This document shows positions 18,184 through 27,671 of a stretch of DNA of 64,000 bases, one piece after another. The stretch spans positions 23,188-87,187 of the forward strand of contig NZ_AORV01000002.1 in assembly GCF_000350485.1 (NCBI RefSeq). Direction: 5' to 3'. The notes beneath the pieces are model-generated. The model was not told the DNA's origin and searched no databases. It worked only from the letters and a program-made list of their open reading frames with translations. Made by a program: the position numbers and the translations under genes. Origin of the DNA: Ruminiclostridium cellobioparum subsp. termitidis CT1112 (lineage in GTDB: Bacteria; Bacillota; Clostridia; Acetivibrionales; DSM-1351). Position 1 is the stretch's first letter. The number at the start of each line of letters is the position of its first letter.

Positions 18184-18399
18184 TTACTTCACTCCAATAT
18201 ATCTATGCGTATTTTCCTTCACAATATATAAAGTAAATTTTGAAGCGGATTTAACACCCTGATATCAATAAAAATTTTTCGCACCTGTATCAAAGTCCGG
18301 AAATGTTGTATATCATATTGGGGGGCGCGGACGAAAACCTGGCCCTGATTATGAATCAGGAGGTGTATGATGTACTCACTCGAACAGTGAAAAAGCTGT
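18184..18399. other. Toxin gene upstream region
   Basis: AT-rich sequence between the toxin start and R1 copy B. A small CCTGATTATGAATCAGG palindrome lies near 18342-18358. I see no ORF with a ribosome-binding site. Confidence 0.4.
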
Positions 18400-18721
18400 G
18401 GTGCTTTACAGACAGTTCTATTTGTAATCAACTGGTAACGTGAGGACAACTTCATAAAATAAGATGTACGGTTAAAAACAATTACACTAAATTGTCGCCG
18501 AAAGTAAAGAGGTTTTGCCGGCAAAGCAGCAGGACGCTGCTTTGAGCTTCAGATCGAGACAGGATGTCGAGTCTGAGCGACGGCAAAACCTTTTTACTTG
18601 AGGAGATACAATTTTCGTAATTGTTTTGGGTGCACTCTTATTTTATGAAGTTAGTGCGGAAGTTACCTGTTGATATAAAAATTTTTACGGGTAAAGCAGA
18701 ATTTAATTTAATTAGCACAAC
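18400..18721. repeat. Structured dispersed repeat R1, copy B
   Basis: Same element as at 8537-8880, about 80-85% identical and in the same orientation. Stem arms: ATCAACTGGTAAC/GTTACCTGTTGAT (18427-18439/18662-18674), CAATTAC/GTAATTG, AAAGAGGTTTTGCCG/CGGCAAAACC, and apical hairpins at 18522-18544 and 18546-18578. The right terminal repeat AATTAGCACAAC is intact. The left end lacks about 22 bp compared with copy A, apparently lost between two TGC triplets (GTGGTGC|TTTAC). It occupies most of the gene-free stretch 18184-18955 upstream of the toxin gene. Confidence 0.85.
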
Positions 18722-18812
18722 GGTTCAAGTTGAATGTCATATTCCTTCCGACACAGTTAAATTGACAAGAATTACGCACTGTAAAACTCATTAATATGTG
18801 TTAATATTTATA

Positions 18813-18841
18813 TTGAATTTTAAATTCCGCTATGGTAAAAT
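18813..18841 (+). promoter_or_regulatory. asd promoter
   Basis: TTGAAT (18813-18818), 17-bp spacer, TAAAAT (18836-18841), followed by a leader of about 107 nt before asd in which I recognise no riboswitch class. Confidence 0.6.
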
Positions 18842-18955
18842 ACACAGTACGAGAACAAATGTCATTCAATGGCGGACAAATTTGTTGAAACTTTAAAAAA
18901 ATCTATCATATTATATTTATTAATAAAAGAAAATTGGATTGGAGGCATATAAGTA

Positions 18956-20041
18956 ATGTCAAAGTTAAAAGTGGGTATTATTGGTGGCACCGGCATGGTG
19001 GGACAGAGATTTATATCTCTGCTTGAAAACCATCCGTGGTTTGAGGTCGTTTCAATAGCGGCAAGTGCAAACTCAGCCGGAAAAACATATGAACAAGCCG
19101 CAGGCAGCAGATGGAAGCTGTCAGCTCCAATGCCTGACAGCGTTAAAAATATTGTTGTCAGGGATGCTACTGCACATGTAAAGGAAATATGTGCGGAAGT
19201 TGATTTTGTGTTCTGTGCGGTTGATATGAAAAAAGATGAAATTAAAAAGCTTGAAGAAGAATATGCGAAAAACGAAACTCCTGTTGTTTCCAACAACTCT
19301 GCTCACAGGTGGACGCCTGATGTTCCCATGCTGATTCCTGAAATAAACTCCGAGCATGTCAAGGTTATCGACAGCCAGAGAAAAAGACTGGGAACCAAAA
19401 ACGGTTTTATCGCTGTCAAGCCGAATTGCTCAATTCAGAGCTATGTCCCTGCTCTGGCTCCACTTTTGAAATTCGGTATAAAAAATGTAGTTGCATGTAC
19501 TTATCAGGCCATATCAGGTGCAGGAAAGAATTTTTCCGATTGGCCTGAAATGCTTGATAATGTTATACCATATATTGGCGGCGAGGAAGAAAAGAGTGAA
19601 CAGGAACCTTTAAAAATCTGGGGTTCGGTACAGAACGGAGAAATCGTCAAAGCTGCTTCTCCCCTTATCACAACCCAGTGCATCAGGGTTCCCGTAACAG
19701 ACGGTCACCTGGCTGCAGTATTTATTTCCTTTGAAAACAAACCTTCAAAAGAAGAAATACTCAAGCTCTGGGAGAATTACAGCGGAGAACCTCAGTCATT
19801 GCAATTGCCAAGTGCCCCAAAGCAGTTTATAAAGTATTTTGAAGAAGACAACAGACCTCAGACAAAGCTTGACAGAGATATTGAAAACGGTATGGGAATC
19901 ACTGCCGGCAGACTGCGTGAAGATCACTTATACGACTACAAATTTGTCTGTCTCTCCCACAATACCATCAGAGGTGCCGCCGGCGGAGCTGTCCTCATGG
20001 CTGAGTACCTGAAAGCAAAAGGCTACATTCAGGCAAAATAA
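18956..20041 (+). CDS. asd: Aspartate-semialdehyde dehydrogenase
   Basis: 361 residues; reduces aspartyl phosphate to aspartate semialdehyde for lysine/diaminopimelate, threonine and methionine synthesis. N-terminal NADP-binding GIIGGTGMVGQRF, catalytic C158 in KPNCSIQS, and the DGHLAAVF histidine. Length and the RWKLSAPMP segment fit the archaeal/fungal-type ASADH branch rather than the shorter Gram-negative enzyme. TTGGAGGCATATAAGTA precedes the ATG. It is single, with its own promoter and terminator. Confidence 0.95.
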   Translation: MSKLKVGIIGGTGMVGQRFISLLENHPWFEVVSIAASANSAGKTYEQAAGSRWKLSAPMPDSVKNIVVRDATAHVKEICAEVDFVFCAVDMKKDEIKKLEEEYAKNETPVVSNNSAHRWTPDVPMLIPEINSEHVKVIDSQRKRLGTKNGFIAVKPNCSIQSYVPALAPLLKFGIKNVVACTYQAISGAGKNFSDWPEMLDNVIPYIGGEEEKSEQEPLKIWGSVQNGEIVKAASPLITTQCIRVPVTDGHLAAVFISFENKPSKEEILKLWENYSGEPQSLQLPSAPKQFIKYFEEDNRPQTKLDRDIENGMGITAGRLREDHLYDYKFVCLSHNTIRGAAGGAVLMAEYLKAKGYIQAK

Positions 20042-20126
20042 TGCTATTAAGAGGATTGTTAATTTGAAAAATCTGATAAATTTCTGCTTAACATTGAATT
20101 AATATGTAATTAAAATCCATAAAAAT

Positions 20127-20200
20127 GCCGATAAAAACCTAAAGGGCTGATAGGTGAAACTATTCAGTCTCTTGGGTATTTAGTCCGGCTTTTTTTATTT
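20127..20200 (+). terminator. asd terminator
   Basis: Two-part hairpin (GCCG...CGGC outer, GGCTGATAG/CTATTCAGTC inner) followed by a long T-rich run from 20190. Confidence 0.75.
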
Positions 20201-20309
20201 TTACATATAGTGTATAATTTATTATGTTAATGTTCATCAACATACCAATGAATCCGCCCAATGTTATATATCATTATAACCGGGATCAATACACAAAAGG
20301 AGAACCAAT

Positions 20310-22769
20310 ATGAGCATAAAACCCGACTTTGCAGGTCAGTATTCATCCATTCAGGGTGAACTCTTAATATGTGAAGGCGATAGAACCTCCTCAGTTGTTT
20401 TATTACTTAAAGGTAAAATCGATGTTTTTTTATCACCTTTTGATGATATTTTTAACAATAATGAATTGCTTATATCAAGAAGCTGCCGGTTATTTACACT
20501 GGAACAGAATACCTTTCTAAGCATCAACGATGTTATAAGGAACGGACAGAATTCCTTCAGTCTGTTGGCAAGAGATGCCTGTACCCTGTATTGTTTCCCT
20601 GCAAATTCGTCAGCAGAAATAAGGAACATAATCTCTACCCAGAAGGATTATTCCGCTTACCTGGTTTCTTCTCTGGCCAATCTGATTGATTTGAGCTATA
20701 ATTCCTACCAGAAGCTGCTGCCTATCTGTCATAATATTAATGCTCTGACTCAGAATTTAATGACCTATTACTGGGCCATTAAAGACAAGTTTTATTTCAG
20801 CTATGCTCCTGATATGGAAATACTTAATTCATATCAGAGTATTTATGAGAACCTGAAACAGGATGGCTACAGATTTTTCCCTCTTGATCCGGATTTTGCA
20901 TTTACCCATGATATGGCAGATACAATAACAGATTCGCCTGAGCTGGATACTTCAAGTATTGAATATTTTACAAGGTTATTAAATGTCCCGTTGGACAACC
21001 GCAAAACTTTCTTCAACAGTGATAGCTTTATATGTGAATACCATATTCAAAAGGGCTCTGAAGTATTGGATACCATAATAGGCGAAATAAAGAATATCTT
21101 TTCTATATTATGTAAGAATATGGAACTTTTATATTTATCTCCAAATAATTTATTGACTACATATGGCAGAATAGCCACTGATTCAAGGGATGATAAGGAA
21201 GCTGCATTAAATATCCTAAACATTTTGACACAGGCCATCGACATTACAAGTCAATGTATAGATAAACTGCAAAATGAATTCGACAGCTTCACAAACATTG
21301 ATATTAAAGAGTTCTCAGACCTTATAGAAAGTGTCCGGGCAAAAACTGCTATCGGCACAAGCTCAACGAATCCTGCAGATATTGCAGCAGGTTCGGAATT
21401 GCCCTCCGAGCTGGAGAACAGCCTGGAGAAGATAATGAAGTATTGCTCCTGCCCACAGGATAAAATAGACAGCTTGAACAAGCGGTTGAGCCAGTTCAGG
21501 GCTCTCAAGGACAAAACATCTGCAGACCCTGAAATAAGGGAACTCCGTTCTTCTATTGCAAACGATTTCTTTGTCATTTATGATGAAGCTTTCAAGAGAA
21601 CCCAGGCCGACAACAGCTGTCCAAAACTGATAAGCATGTTTCTAAACTTCGGATACATGGACGAACGCCTTGTTACCAAACAGCAGGCTATCGCGCTATA
21701 TAGGCTGTGCGACAAGGAATACAGCTGTTCTGACTTCAACGTTTATAATACCAAAAAATGGCTTGAACTGATCCATAACAATAAGAAGGAGCCCTCCATC
21801 AACGATTTCGGTCAGGATTACTCCGATGTGTTCCGTGATATGAAGAAAAGGAAGATTGTAAGTGATGCCGATAAACCCGCTTATGACCGTGATTTCAAAG
21901 CCAAGGTCAGCTTTGAAGTCAATAATATGCTCAAGACAAACCAAAAAGTATGTCACGGCCATATGAGCAGTTATTTCCCCATACTTCACAAGGATATTAT
22001 AACCCGCGATCTGGAAAAAGCCGTTGTTACACCTACCAGACTGCAGCAGGCCATAAATAATTTGCTTGCAATCGATTTTTCAATATTTTACAGGGAAATC
22101 TGGTATAAGAACGATGTAAGGGGTATAGAAAAAGAACCCATAATGAAAGAGATCCGACCGGATATAATTATTGTGCCTACCTTTGGTTCCAGAGTTTCCA
22201 TGTGGCAGGAAATAACGGGGAAAGCGAGAAATACGCCTGGCAGATTCATAGTTCCGGCTTTTACAGATGAAAATCTTTCTGAATTGATGATTAAATTAAT
22301 CGGAGCCTTCCGTTGGGAACTGTGCAGAACCATGATGGGAGTGGCATGGAATGATATTACCGAGAAGTCTTTGACTTCGGAGTACACTGACTACATACAG
22401 TTCTTCAAGAAGAATCACGATCTGACTGAGGACGCAAAGGAAAAAATCAAAATTCAGATACAGAAAAACAGAAATGTGATGAGAGAAATTTTTACCAGCG
22501 ATTATGAAACCTGGATCAATTATGAATCCAAAGGCATACTGAGGTTAAACAAACTGGCGCGTTCAATCCTGTTCAGGTACTGCCCTCCTCCCAGGGAAAT
22601 GCGCAACGCTCTGGCAAAGCAGCCGGCCTTTACCGATCTTTTGACACAGTTTAACAACTCCAGGGCCAAAACTGCCAAATCGCTGACCGGAAAATACACA
22701 AAACTGTTTAAGAATGACCCTATAGACAGGGATATGGAGCTTAATCTGATATATTACAGGGATTTGTAA
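20310..22769 (+). CDS. Large protein with N-terminal cyclic-nucleotide-binding-like fold, unknown function
   Basis: 819 residues, cytoplasmic (no signal or membrane segment). The first 115 residues read like a Crp-type beta-roll (GELLICEGDRTSSVVLLLKGKIDVF), without a clear phosphate-binding cassette. The rest is mostly helical with no catalytic motif I recognise; a conserved-looking block PDIIIVPTFGSRVSMWQEITG and FRWELCRTMMGVAWND lies at about 610-680. AAAAGGAGAACCAAT precedes the ATG. It is monocistronic, between asd and a strong convergent terminator. The second half may be an enzyme or scaffold; I cannot name it. Confidence 0.75.
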   Translation: MSIKPDFAGQYSSIQGELLICEGDRTSSVVLLLKGKIDVFLSPFDDIFNNNELLISRSCRLFTLEQNTFLSINDVIRNGQNSFSLLARDACTLYCFPANSSAEIRNIISTQKDYSAYLVSSLANLIDLSYNSYQKLLPICHNINALTQNLMTYYWAIKDKFYFSYAPDMEILNSYQSIYENLKQDGYRFFPLDPDFAFTHDMADTITDSPELDTSSIEYFTRLLNVPLDNRKTFFNSDSFICEYHIQKGSEVLDTIIGEIKNIFSILCKNMELLYLSPNNLLTTYGRIATDSRDDKEAALNILNILTQAIDITSQCIDKLQNEFDSFTNIDIKEFSDLIESVRAKTAIGTSSTNPADIAAGSELPSELENSLEKIMKYCSCPQDKIDSLNKRLSQFRALKDKTSADPEIRELRSSIANDFFVIYDEAFKRTQADNSCPKLISMFLNFGYMDERLVTKQQAIALYRLCDKEYSCSDFNVYNTKKWLELIHNNKKEPSINDFGQDYSDVFRDMKKRKIVSDADKPAYDRDFKAKVSFEVNNMLKTNQKVCHGHMSSYFPILHKDIITRDLEKAVVTPTRLQQAINNLLAIDFSIFYREIWYKNDVRGIEKEPIMKEIRPDIIIVPTFGSRVSMWQEITGKARNTPGRFIVPAFTDENLSELMIKLIGAFRWELCRTMMGVAWNDITEKSLTSEYTDYIQFFKKNHDLTEDAKEKIKIQIQKNRNVMREIFTSDYETWINYESKGILRLNKLARSILFRYCPPPREMRNALAKQPAFTDLLTQFNNSRAKTAKSLTGKYTKLFKNDPIDRDMELNLIYYRDL

Positions 22770-22824
22770 ATAGTGTTACCATAAACGTTATGTTACTGAT
22801 TAGAATTTAATAGCATTGATTGCC

Positions 22825-22856
22825 GAGAGGCCTGCATTTTCACATGCAGGCCTCTT
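22825..22856. terminator. Bidirectional terminator
   Basis: GAGGCCTGCAT/ATGCAGGCCTC stem (11 bp) with 6-nt loop, T-rich on the plus side, between two convergent genes. Confidence 0.85.
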
Positions 22857-22939
22857 ATTTTCGTCATTATTACTTTTCCACAACAACCAGTTCAATAACC
22901 ATTACGTTTAATAAATATTTATTTCCAATCCAGCTATAG

Positions 22940-23320
22940 CTATATTACCGCCACACACTCAATTTCAATCAGTACGTCCTTGGGAAGCCTCGCTACTTCC
23001 ACGCAGGATCTGGCAGGAAAATCAGATGTAAAAAACTTCTTGTAAACTTCATTTATTACTGCAAAATCATTCATGTCTTTTATAAAAACAGTAGTTTTTA
23101 TAACCTTATCAAGGCCTGCTCCTGCACCTGCCAGAACTGCAGCCAGGTTCCTGATAGCCTGCTCGGCCTGTTGGGCCACTCCTCCGGCAACAACTTCTCC
23201 GCTCTTTGGGTCAACAGGAATTGCGCCGGAGGTGTATACAAAGTTTCCGACTTTTACTGCCTGTGAATACGGGCCTATTGCTGCAGGCGCCTTATCGGTA
23301 GAAATAATTTCAAAGCTCAT
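22940..23320 (-). CDS. ridA: RidA family reactive intermediate deaminase
   Basis: 126-residue YjgF/YER057c/UK114 protein; hydrolyses reactive enamine/imine intermediates from PLP enzymes. Hallmarks are AIGPYSQAVKVG near the N-terminus and FPARSCVEVARLPKD with the catalytic arginine near the C-terminus. AAAAGGGGAGA precedes the ATG. It begins 17 bp after proA in the same direction, so both are probably one transcript. Confidence 0.95.
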   Translation of the reverse strand: MSFEIISTDKAPAAIGPYSQAVKVGNFVYTSGAIPVDPKSGEVVAGGVAQQAEQAIRNLAAVLAGAGAGLDKVIKTTVFIKDMNDFAVINEVYKKFFTSDFPARSCVEVARLPKDVLIEIECVAVI

Positions 23321-23337
23321 AACTAATCTCCCCTTTT

Positions 23338-24636
23338 TTATACATCCTGAATTTTCTTATTCAACTTAACATGTTTAAAGCTTTTTCTGTCATTGGCATA
23401 ATCATCTACGGTCTGACCGTTTCCAACAAGCATATACTTATAGCTCAACAGTCCGTCAAGTCCCACTGGACCTCTGGCATGAAGCTTGCTGGTGCTGATC
23501 CCCACTTCGGCGCCAAAGCCGTATTTAAAGCCGTCGCTGAATCTGGTTGAGGCATTCCAGAATACATTTCCCGAATCCACCAGGTTCATAAACTTCAGCG
23601 CGGTCTGCCTGTTTGAGGTAACAATACTGTCGGTATGCCCGGAACCATAAGTATTAATGTGTTCGATAGCCTTATCCGCATCGGGAACAAGTTTTATTGA
23701 AATGGTGTAATCCAGATATTCTGTTGCCCAGTCGGAATCACTGGCTGCCTTTACCGGTATAATTTTACGTGTGCCCTCGTCACCGTAGATTTCAACGTTC
23801 TTTTTATCCAATTCGGCCTTTAACACCGGCAGAAATTTTGCTGCTGCCGCCTCATGTACAAGTAAGGTCTCAGCTGCATTACATACCGCCACATACTGGG
23901 TTTTGGAATCAACTGTTATTTTTACCGCCATATCCAGGTCGGCGTCCTTATCCACATATACATGGCAGATTCCGTCGGCATGCCCCATCACGGGTATCCT
24001 GGAATTGTCCATGATGTAGCGGACAAATTCATTTGAACCCCTTGGAATTACCAGGTCGATATATTCATCCATTTTAAGCATTTCATTTACATCGTCACGG
24101 CTCTCAAGAAGAGTGATCCAGCCTTTGGGAAGACCTGCCGCAATGGTTGCCCCGTCAATTATTTCGGTCAGGGCTCTGTTGGTTTCCACAGCCTCTCTCC
24201 CGCCCTTGAGAAGTACGCTGTTGCCGCTCTTGAGACAAAGGGTCGATATCTGTACCAGCGCATCCGGCCTGGATTCAAATATAATACCTATCACACCTAT
24301 GGGACAGGTTACCTTGTACAGTTCGAGTCCCTCATCCAGCATTGTGGAAAGCAGGGTGTTCCCCACCGGCTCCTCCAGCTTCATAAGGCTTCTGATGCCT
24401 TCCACCACATCGTTTATTTTCTTTTCATCAAACTTCAGTCTTTTTAAAAGCGGTGCCGCCAGCTTTTCCTCCTCACTTCTCTTCAAGTCAACAGCATTGG
24501 CAGCAATAAGTCTGTCTTTATGTTCAAGCAGCGCATCAGCCAATGCCGACAGTGCTTTATTTTTGGCAGTACCGTCAAGTTCGGCCATTCTTATGGAAGC
24601 TTCACTTGCCTTAATACAGACCTGCTTTATATCCAT
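23338..24636 (-). CDS. proA: Glutamate-5-semialdehyde dehydrogenase (gamma-glutamyl phosphate reductase)
   Basis: 432 residues; second step of proline synthesis. Aldehyde dehydrogenase-fold landmarks: CPIGVIGIIFESRPDALVQ, the catalytic-cysteine region VAVCNAAETLLVH, and SGNVFWNASTRFSDGFKYGFGAEVGIST. ATG 24636 is selected over a reading 33 nt longer because ATGGAGGTTAGT sits right before it. No proB in the window. Its leader resembles the last 35 nt of repeat element R2. Confidence 0.96.
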   Translation of the reverse strand: MDIKQVCIKASEASIRMAELDGTAKNKALSALADALLEHKDRLIAANAVDLKRSEEEKLAAPLLKRLKFDEKKINDVVEGIRSLMKLEEPVGNTLLSTMLDEGLELYKVTCPIGVIGIIFESRPDALVQISTLCLKSGNSVLLKGGREAVETNRALTEIIDGATIAAGLPKGWITLLESRDDVNEMLKMDEYIDLVIPRGSNEFVRYIMDNSRIPVMGHADGICHVYVDKDADLDMAVKITVDSKTQYVAVCNAAETLLVHEAAAAKFLPVLKAELDKKNVEIYGDEGTRKIIPVKAASDSDWATEYLDYTISIKLVPDADKAIEHINTYGSGHTDSIVTSNRQTALKFMNLVDSGNVFWNASTRFSDGFKYGFGAEVGISTSKLHARGPVGLDGLLSYKYMLVGNGQTVDDYANDRKSFKHVKLNKKIQDV

Positions 24637-24638
24637 AC

Positions 24639-24675
24639 TAACCTCCATCCCGCTGCTAAGCAGCGACACAAATAG
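24639..24675 (-). promoter_or_regulatory. proA leader: hairpin plus Shine-Dalgarno, R2-like
   Basis: CGCTGC TTA GCAGCG hairpin (24651-24665) directly followed by GGGATGGAGGTTAGT and the start codon. The arrangement TTTGTG-hairpin-nnnATGGAGGTTARTATG is the same as in R2, but the stem bases differ, in pairs. Confidence 0.45.
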
Positions 24676-24678
24676 AAA

Positions 24679-24701
24679 TAAAAAGCCGCTTGCGCTTTTG
24701 T
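24679..24701 (-). terminator. Terminator between glpK and proA
   Basis: AAAAGC...GCTTTT stem with a CGC/GCG extension, followed on the minus strand by TTTTTATTTC, about 100 nt past the glpK stop. Confidence 0.6.
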
Positions 24702-24801
24702 ATTACTATAACACATTAAAATGATATAGTACACTTCCTTTATTATAAAATACACAATATTTCCGCCAAATCAAAAGCTCTGTGCACACCCCTTCACCGG
24801 C

Positions 24802-26355
24802 CTATAAATCCCACTTCATAGAGCGCTCTACCGCATTCTTCCATTTTAAATATAACGCATCAAAATGCTCTTTATTATTTGCAGGTCTGAATATTGTATC
24901 CAGGTTCCAGCTGTCGGCTATTTCCTCTCTGGATTTCCATATGCCAACCCCAAGTCCGGCAAGATAAGCCGCCCCCAGCGCGGTTGTTTCCCTTATTACC
25001 GGTCTGAGTACGGGAATATTCAGTATATCGGACTGAAACTGCATCAAAAATTCACTTACACTTGCTCCTCCGTCAACCTTCAGCATATTAAGTTCCATGC
25101 TTGAATCCTTCCTCATGGCTTCAAGGACATCTCTGCTCTGGTAGGCTATAGCCTCCAGTGTTGCTCTGGCTATGTGCATTTTATTGGTCCCTCTTGTCAG
25201 GCCTATAATTGTACCCCTTGCATACATATCCCAATAAGGAGCGCCCAGGCCTGTAAATGCCGGAACTACATACACTCCGCCGGTATCCTCCACCTGTTCG
25301 GCCATCATATCGCTCTGCTGCGCACTATCAATAATGCCCAATTCATCCCTGAGCCATTGAATTGCCGCACCTGCATTAAAAACGCTGCCTTCCAATGCGT
25401 ACTCAACTTCGTTGTCTATTCCCCATGCTATGGTGGTCAGCAGATTATTTTTGGATTCCACCGGAGTTTTACCGGTGTTCATGAGTATAAAACAGCCGGT
25501 GCCATATGTATTTTTTGCATCACCGGGTTTGAAACAGGCCTGGCCGAACAGGGCCGCGTGCTGATCTCCCGCCATTCCCGAAACAGGTATCCCGGCGTCC
25601 AATATATTTTTGACAACCCTTTCCTTGTAATCCAGACTGTCATCAGTCTTTGATCCATCTGTCCTGTATTTTGTATATGCGCATATGCCGGAGGAGGGAA
25701 CCACCTTTGGCAGCATGCATTCCGGAATATCAAGCACCCTGAGCATATCTTCATCCCATTGGAGCTCCTTTATATTATAGAGCATGGTCCTTGAAGCATT
25801 TGAATAATCGGTTACATGGGTCTGGCCGCCCGACAGGTTCCATACCAGCCAGGAATCAATGGTCCCTGCCAGAAGTTCACCCTTTTCGGCCTTTTCCCTG
25901 GCACCTTCAACGTTATCAAGTATCCATTTGATTTTAGTTCCTGAAAAATAAGCATCTATTACAAGGCCGGTTTTTCGCTTGATATCGGCCACCAACCCGC
26001 TTATTTTCAAATTGTCGCAGATATCGGAGCTTCTCCTGCACTGCCATACGATGGCATTATAAACAGGTTTGCCGGTGGATTTTTCCCATACCACCACTGT
26101 TTCCCTCTGATTTGTTATGCCGATACAGGCAATCTGCTCCGGGCTGACAGCAGCCTCTTCAATAGCCCCTGTCATTGCCTCCAGCTGGTCATCGTATATG
26201 ACAGAGGGATCATGCTCGACCCAGCCCGGCTGAGGGTATATCTGTTTCAAGGAAACGCTCTTCATACCGGCTATCTGACCTGTCAGGCTGTCGAACAGGA
26301 CCGCCCTGGAACTGGTAGTTCCCTGGTCCAACGACAAAATATATCTCTTCTGCAT
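24802..26355 (-). CDS. glpK: Glycerol kinase
   Basis: 517-residue FGGY-family kinase, ATP-dependent phosphorylation of glycerol to sn-glycerol 3-phosphate. N-terminal [13 protein letters not shown] phosphate-binding loop, GITNQRET, and late [16 protein letters not shown] and GAAYLAGL motifs. GGGAGGACATT precedes the ATG. No glpF or glpD is next to it; it follows azlCD in the same direction with a 53-bp gap. Confidence 0.96.
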   Translation of the reverse strand: MQKRYILSLDQGTTSSRAVLFDSLTGQIAGMKSVSLKQIYPQPGWVEHDPSVIYDDQLEAMTGAIEEAAVSPEQIACIGITNQRETVVVWEKSTGKPVYNAIVWQCRRSSDICDNLKISGLVADIKRKTGLVIDAYFSGTKIKWILDNVEGAREKAEKGELLAGTIDSWLVWNLSGGQTHVTDYSNASRTMLYNIKELQWDEDMLRVLDIPECMLPKVVPSSGICAYTKYRTDGSKTDDSLDYKERVVKNILDAGIPVSGMAGDQHAALFGQACFKPGDAKNTYGTGCFILMNTGKTPVESKNNLLTTIAWGIDNEVEYALEGSVFNAGAAIQWLRDELGIIDSAQQSDMMAEQVEDTGGVYVVPAFTGLGAPYWDMYARGTIIGLTRGTNKMHIARATLEAIAYQSRDVLEAMRKDSSMELNMLKVDGGASVSEFLMQFQSDILNIPVLRPVIRETTALGAAYLAGLGVGIWKSREEIADSWNLDTIFRPANNKEHFDALYLKWKNAVERSMKWDL

Positions 26356-26408
26356 AATGTCCTCCCATATAGATAAATTATAAATATATCACTAATAACA
26401 TAATAATA

Positions 26409-26723
26409 TTATACCATTCTTACCAGTATCAGCTCACATACGTATACCGCTATGATGGCACAGACAGCCACCTGCAAAAGTCCTCTTTCAAAGTACGCCA
26501 TGACCGAAGCAATTACAAGGCCTGCTGCGGCAGATGCCAGATGCCCCGTAGAGGTCAGTATGTCGGGAAATATCATTGCCCCCAGAACGGCATACGGCAC
26601 ATAGCTCAGAAAAGCCGTAAGAAAACGCGACCTTATTTTATTCTTGAAAATAACCAGGGGCAGCACTCTGGGCAGGTAGGTGACCAGCGCCATCAGCAGT
26701 ACTGCTGCCAACACCTTATCCAT
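26409..26723 (-). CDS. azlD: AzlD-type branched-chain amino acid transport subunit
   Basis: 104-residue membrane protein with about four hydrophobic segments, family AzlD (small partner of the AzlC exporter). N-terminal TYLPRVLPLVIF is typical. AGGAGATAGGATTAT precedes the ATG. It follows azlC by 71 bp; that gap contains a degenerate R2-like segment. Confidence 0.88.
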   Translation of the reverse strand: MDKVLAAVLLMALVTYLPRVLPLVIFKNKIRSRFLTAFLSYVPYAVLGAMIFPDILTSTGHLASAAAGLVIASVMAYFERGLLQVAVCAIIAVYVCELILVRMV

Positions 26724-26756
26724 ATAATCCTATCTCCTAATCCATATTATGGCTTT

Positions 26757-26800
26757 AAGCCGCACAGCAGCCACAAAATTTTGATAAAAACCTCTCATTC
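26757..26800 (-). repeat. Degenerate R2-like segment before azlD
   Basis: About 75% identical over 44 bp to the distal part of R2, including AATTTTGTGGC followed by a GCTGC-tgt-GCGGC hairpin. The hairpin is kept with a compensating wobble pair. The flanking GGAGGTTA is not preserved. Confidence 0.45.
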
Positions 26801-27541
26801 CCGGTCTGTTTCGACATCCTGGGGCGGAAACATTTTAGCTCCCAAAGTACAGGCTATTGCCGTGGCAATTATTATTCTCCAGCCCCCAGAAATAAACGAG
26901 AAGACAGGAATCCATTTGATAACAGTACTTATTATTATGGCACAGCCTGCTACCACCAGCGCAGCTCTGGATTTTTTTGCAGCCGGAATTACCAGAGCAA
27001 TAAACATTGCGTATAGTGCTATGCCCATCGAGTCCTGCAAAGTTTGGGGCAGCAGGGTACAAACCATTGCGCCCACTGCTGTACCGGCCGACCAGCCAAT
27101 ATACGGGAGCAGCTCCAGCCCTGCCATGAAGGAAAAACTTATATCCCGCTTTTGCATTGCTGCCACAGTGAAGGTTTCATCGGTAACAACAAAAGCCATT
27201 ATCAGCCTTTTAATGCTGGAAACCCCTGCAACAAGCCTCTGGGAAAGTGAAAGGGACATCAGCATATACCGGATGTTTATTACAAAAGTTGTAACGGCAA
27301 TTTCGGTAAGCCCTGCACCTGCTATTATCAGATTTGTTCCTGCAAACTGCCCCGCTGATGTGATATTTGTCATGGATATTAAAATTACTATCCAGACAGG
27401 AATACCACCTCTGACGGCCATCAGGCCAAAAGTAAAGGATACAGGGAAATATCCCAGAGCAATGGGAATACTGAGCCTGGATCCTTCCAAAAAATCTTTA
27501 AGGACATTGCGCTTTTTGTCCTGCACATTAACGGTAGTCAT
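26795..27541 (-). CDS. azlC: AzlC family branched-chain amino acid exporter subunit
   Basis: 248-residue membrane protein with seven to eight segments. GLRLSIPIALGYFPVSFTFG-like start (seen as GSRLSIPIALGYFPVSFTFG), ITSAGQFAGTNL and NIRYMLMSLSLSQRL are AzlC landmarks. With AzlD it is expected to export branched-chain amino acids or analogues. TGAGGTTTTACATAA precedes the ATG. Confidence 0.92.
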   Translation of the reverse strand: MTTVNVQDKKRNVLKDFLEGSRLSIPIALGYFPVSFTFGLMAVRGGIPVWIVILISMTNITSAGQFAGTNLIIAGAGLTEIAVTTFVINIRYMLMSLSLSQRLVAGVSSIKRLIMAFVVTDETFTVAAMQKRDISFSFMAGLELLPYIGWSAGTAVGAMVCTLLPQTLQDSMGIALYAMFIALVIPAAKKSRAALVVAGCAIIISTVIKWIPVFSFISGGWRIIIATAIACTLGAKMFPPQDVETDRE

Positions 27542-27671
27542 TTATGTAAAACCTCAAAATATTCAAAATAACGTTTGAAAATAATATTTGTATTATAGCA
27601 CAAAGCCGCAGTTAAATCATATAGCAGCAGTGCATATACGTATACTTCCAAAAAACTTAACCGCCTGGCGG

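Noticed and set aside
18219..18524. Open frame of 101 codons within R1 copy B
   Set aside because: It lies across the palindromic arms of R1, has no ribosome-binding site and is not open in copy A.
20127..20200. Riboswitch downstream of asd
   Set aside because: The two-part hairpin with a T run is explained as a terminator; no aptamer motif is seen and the next gene is 110 nt away.
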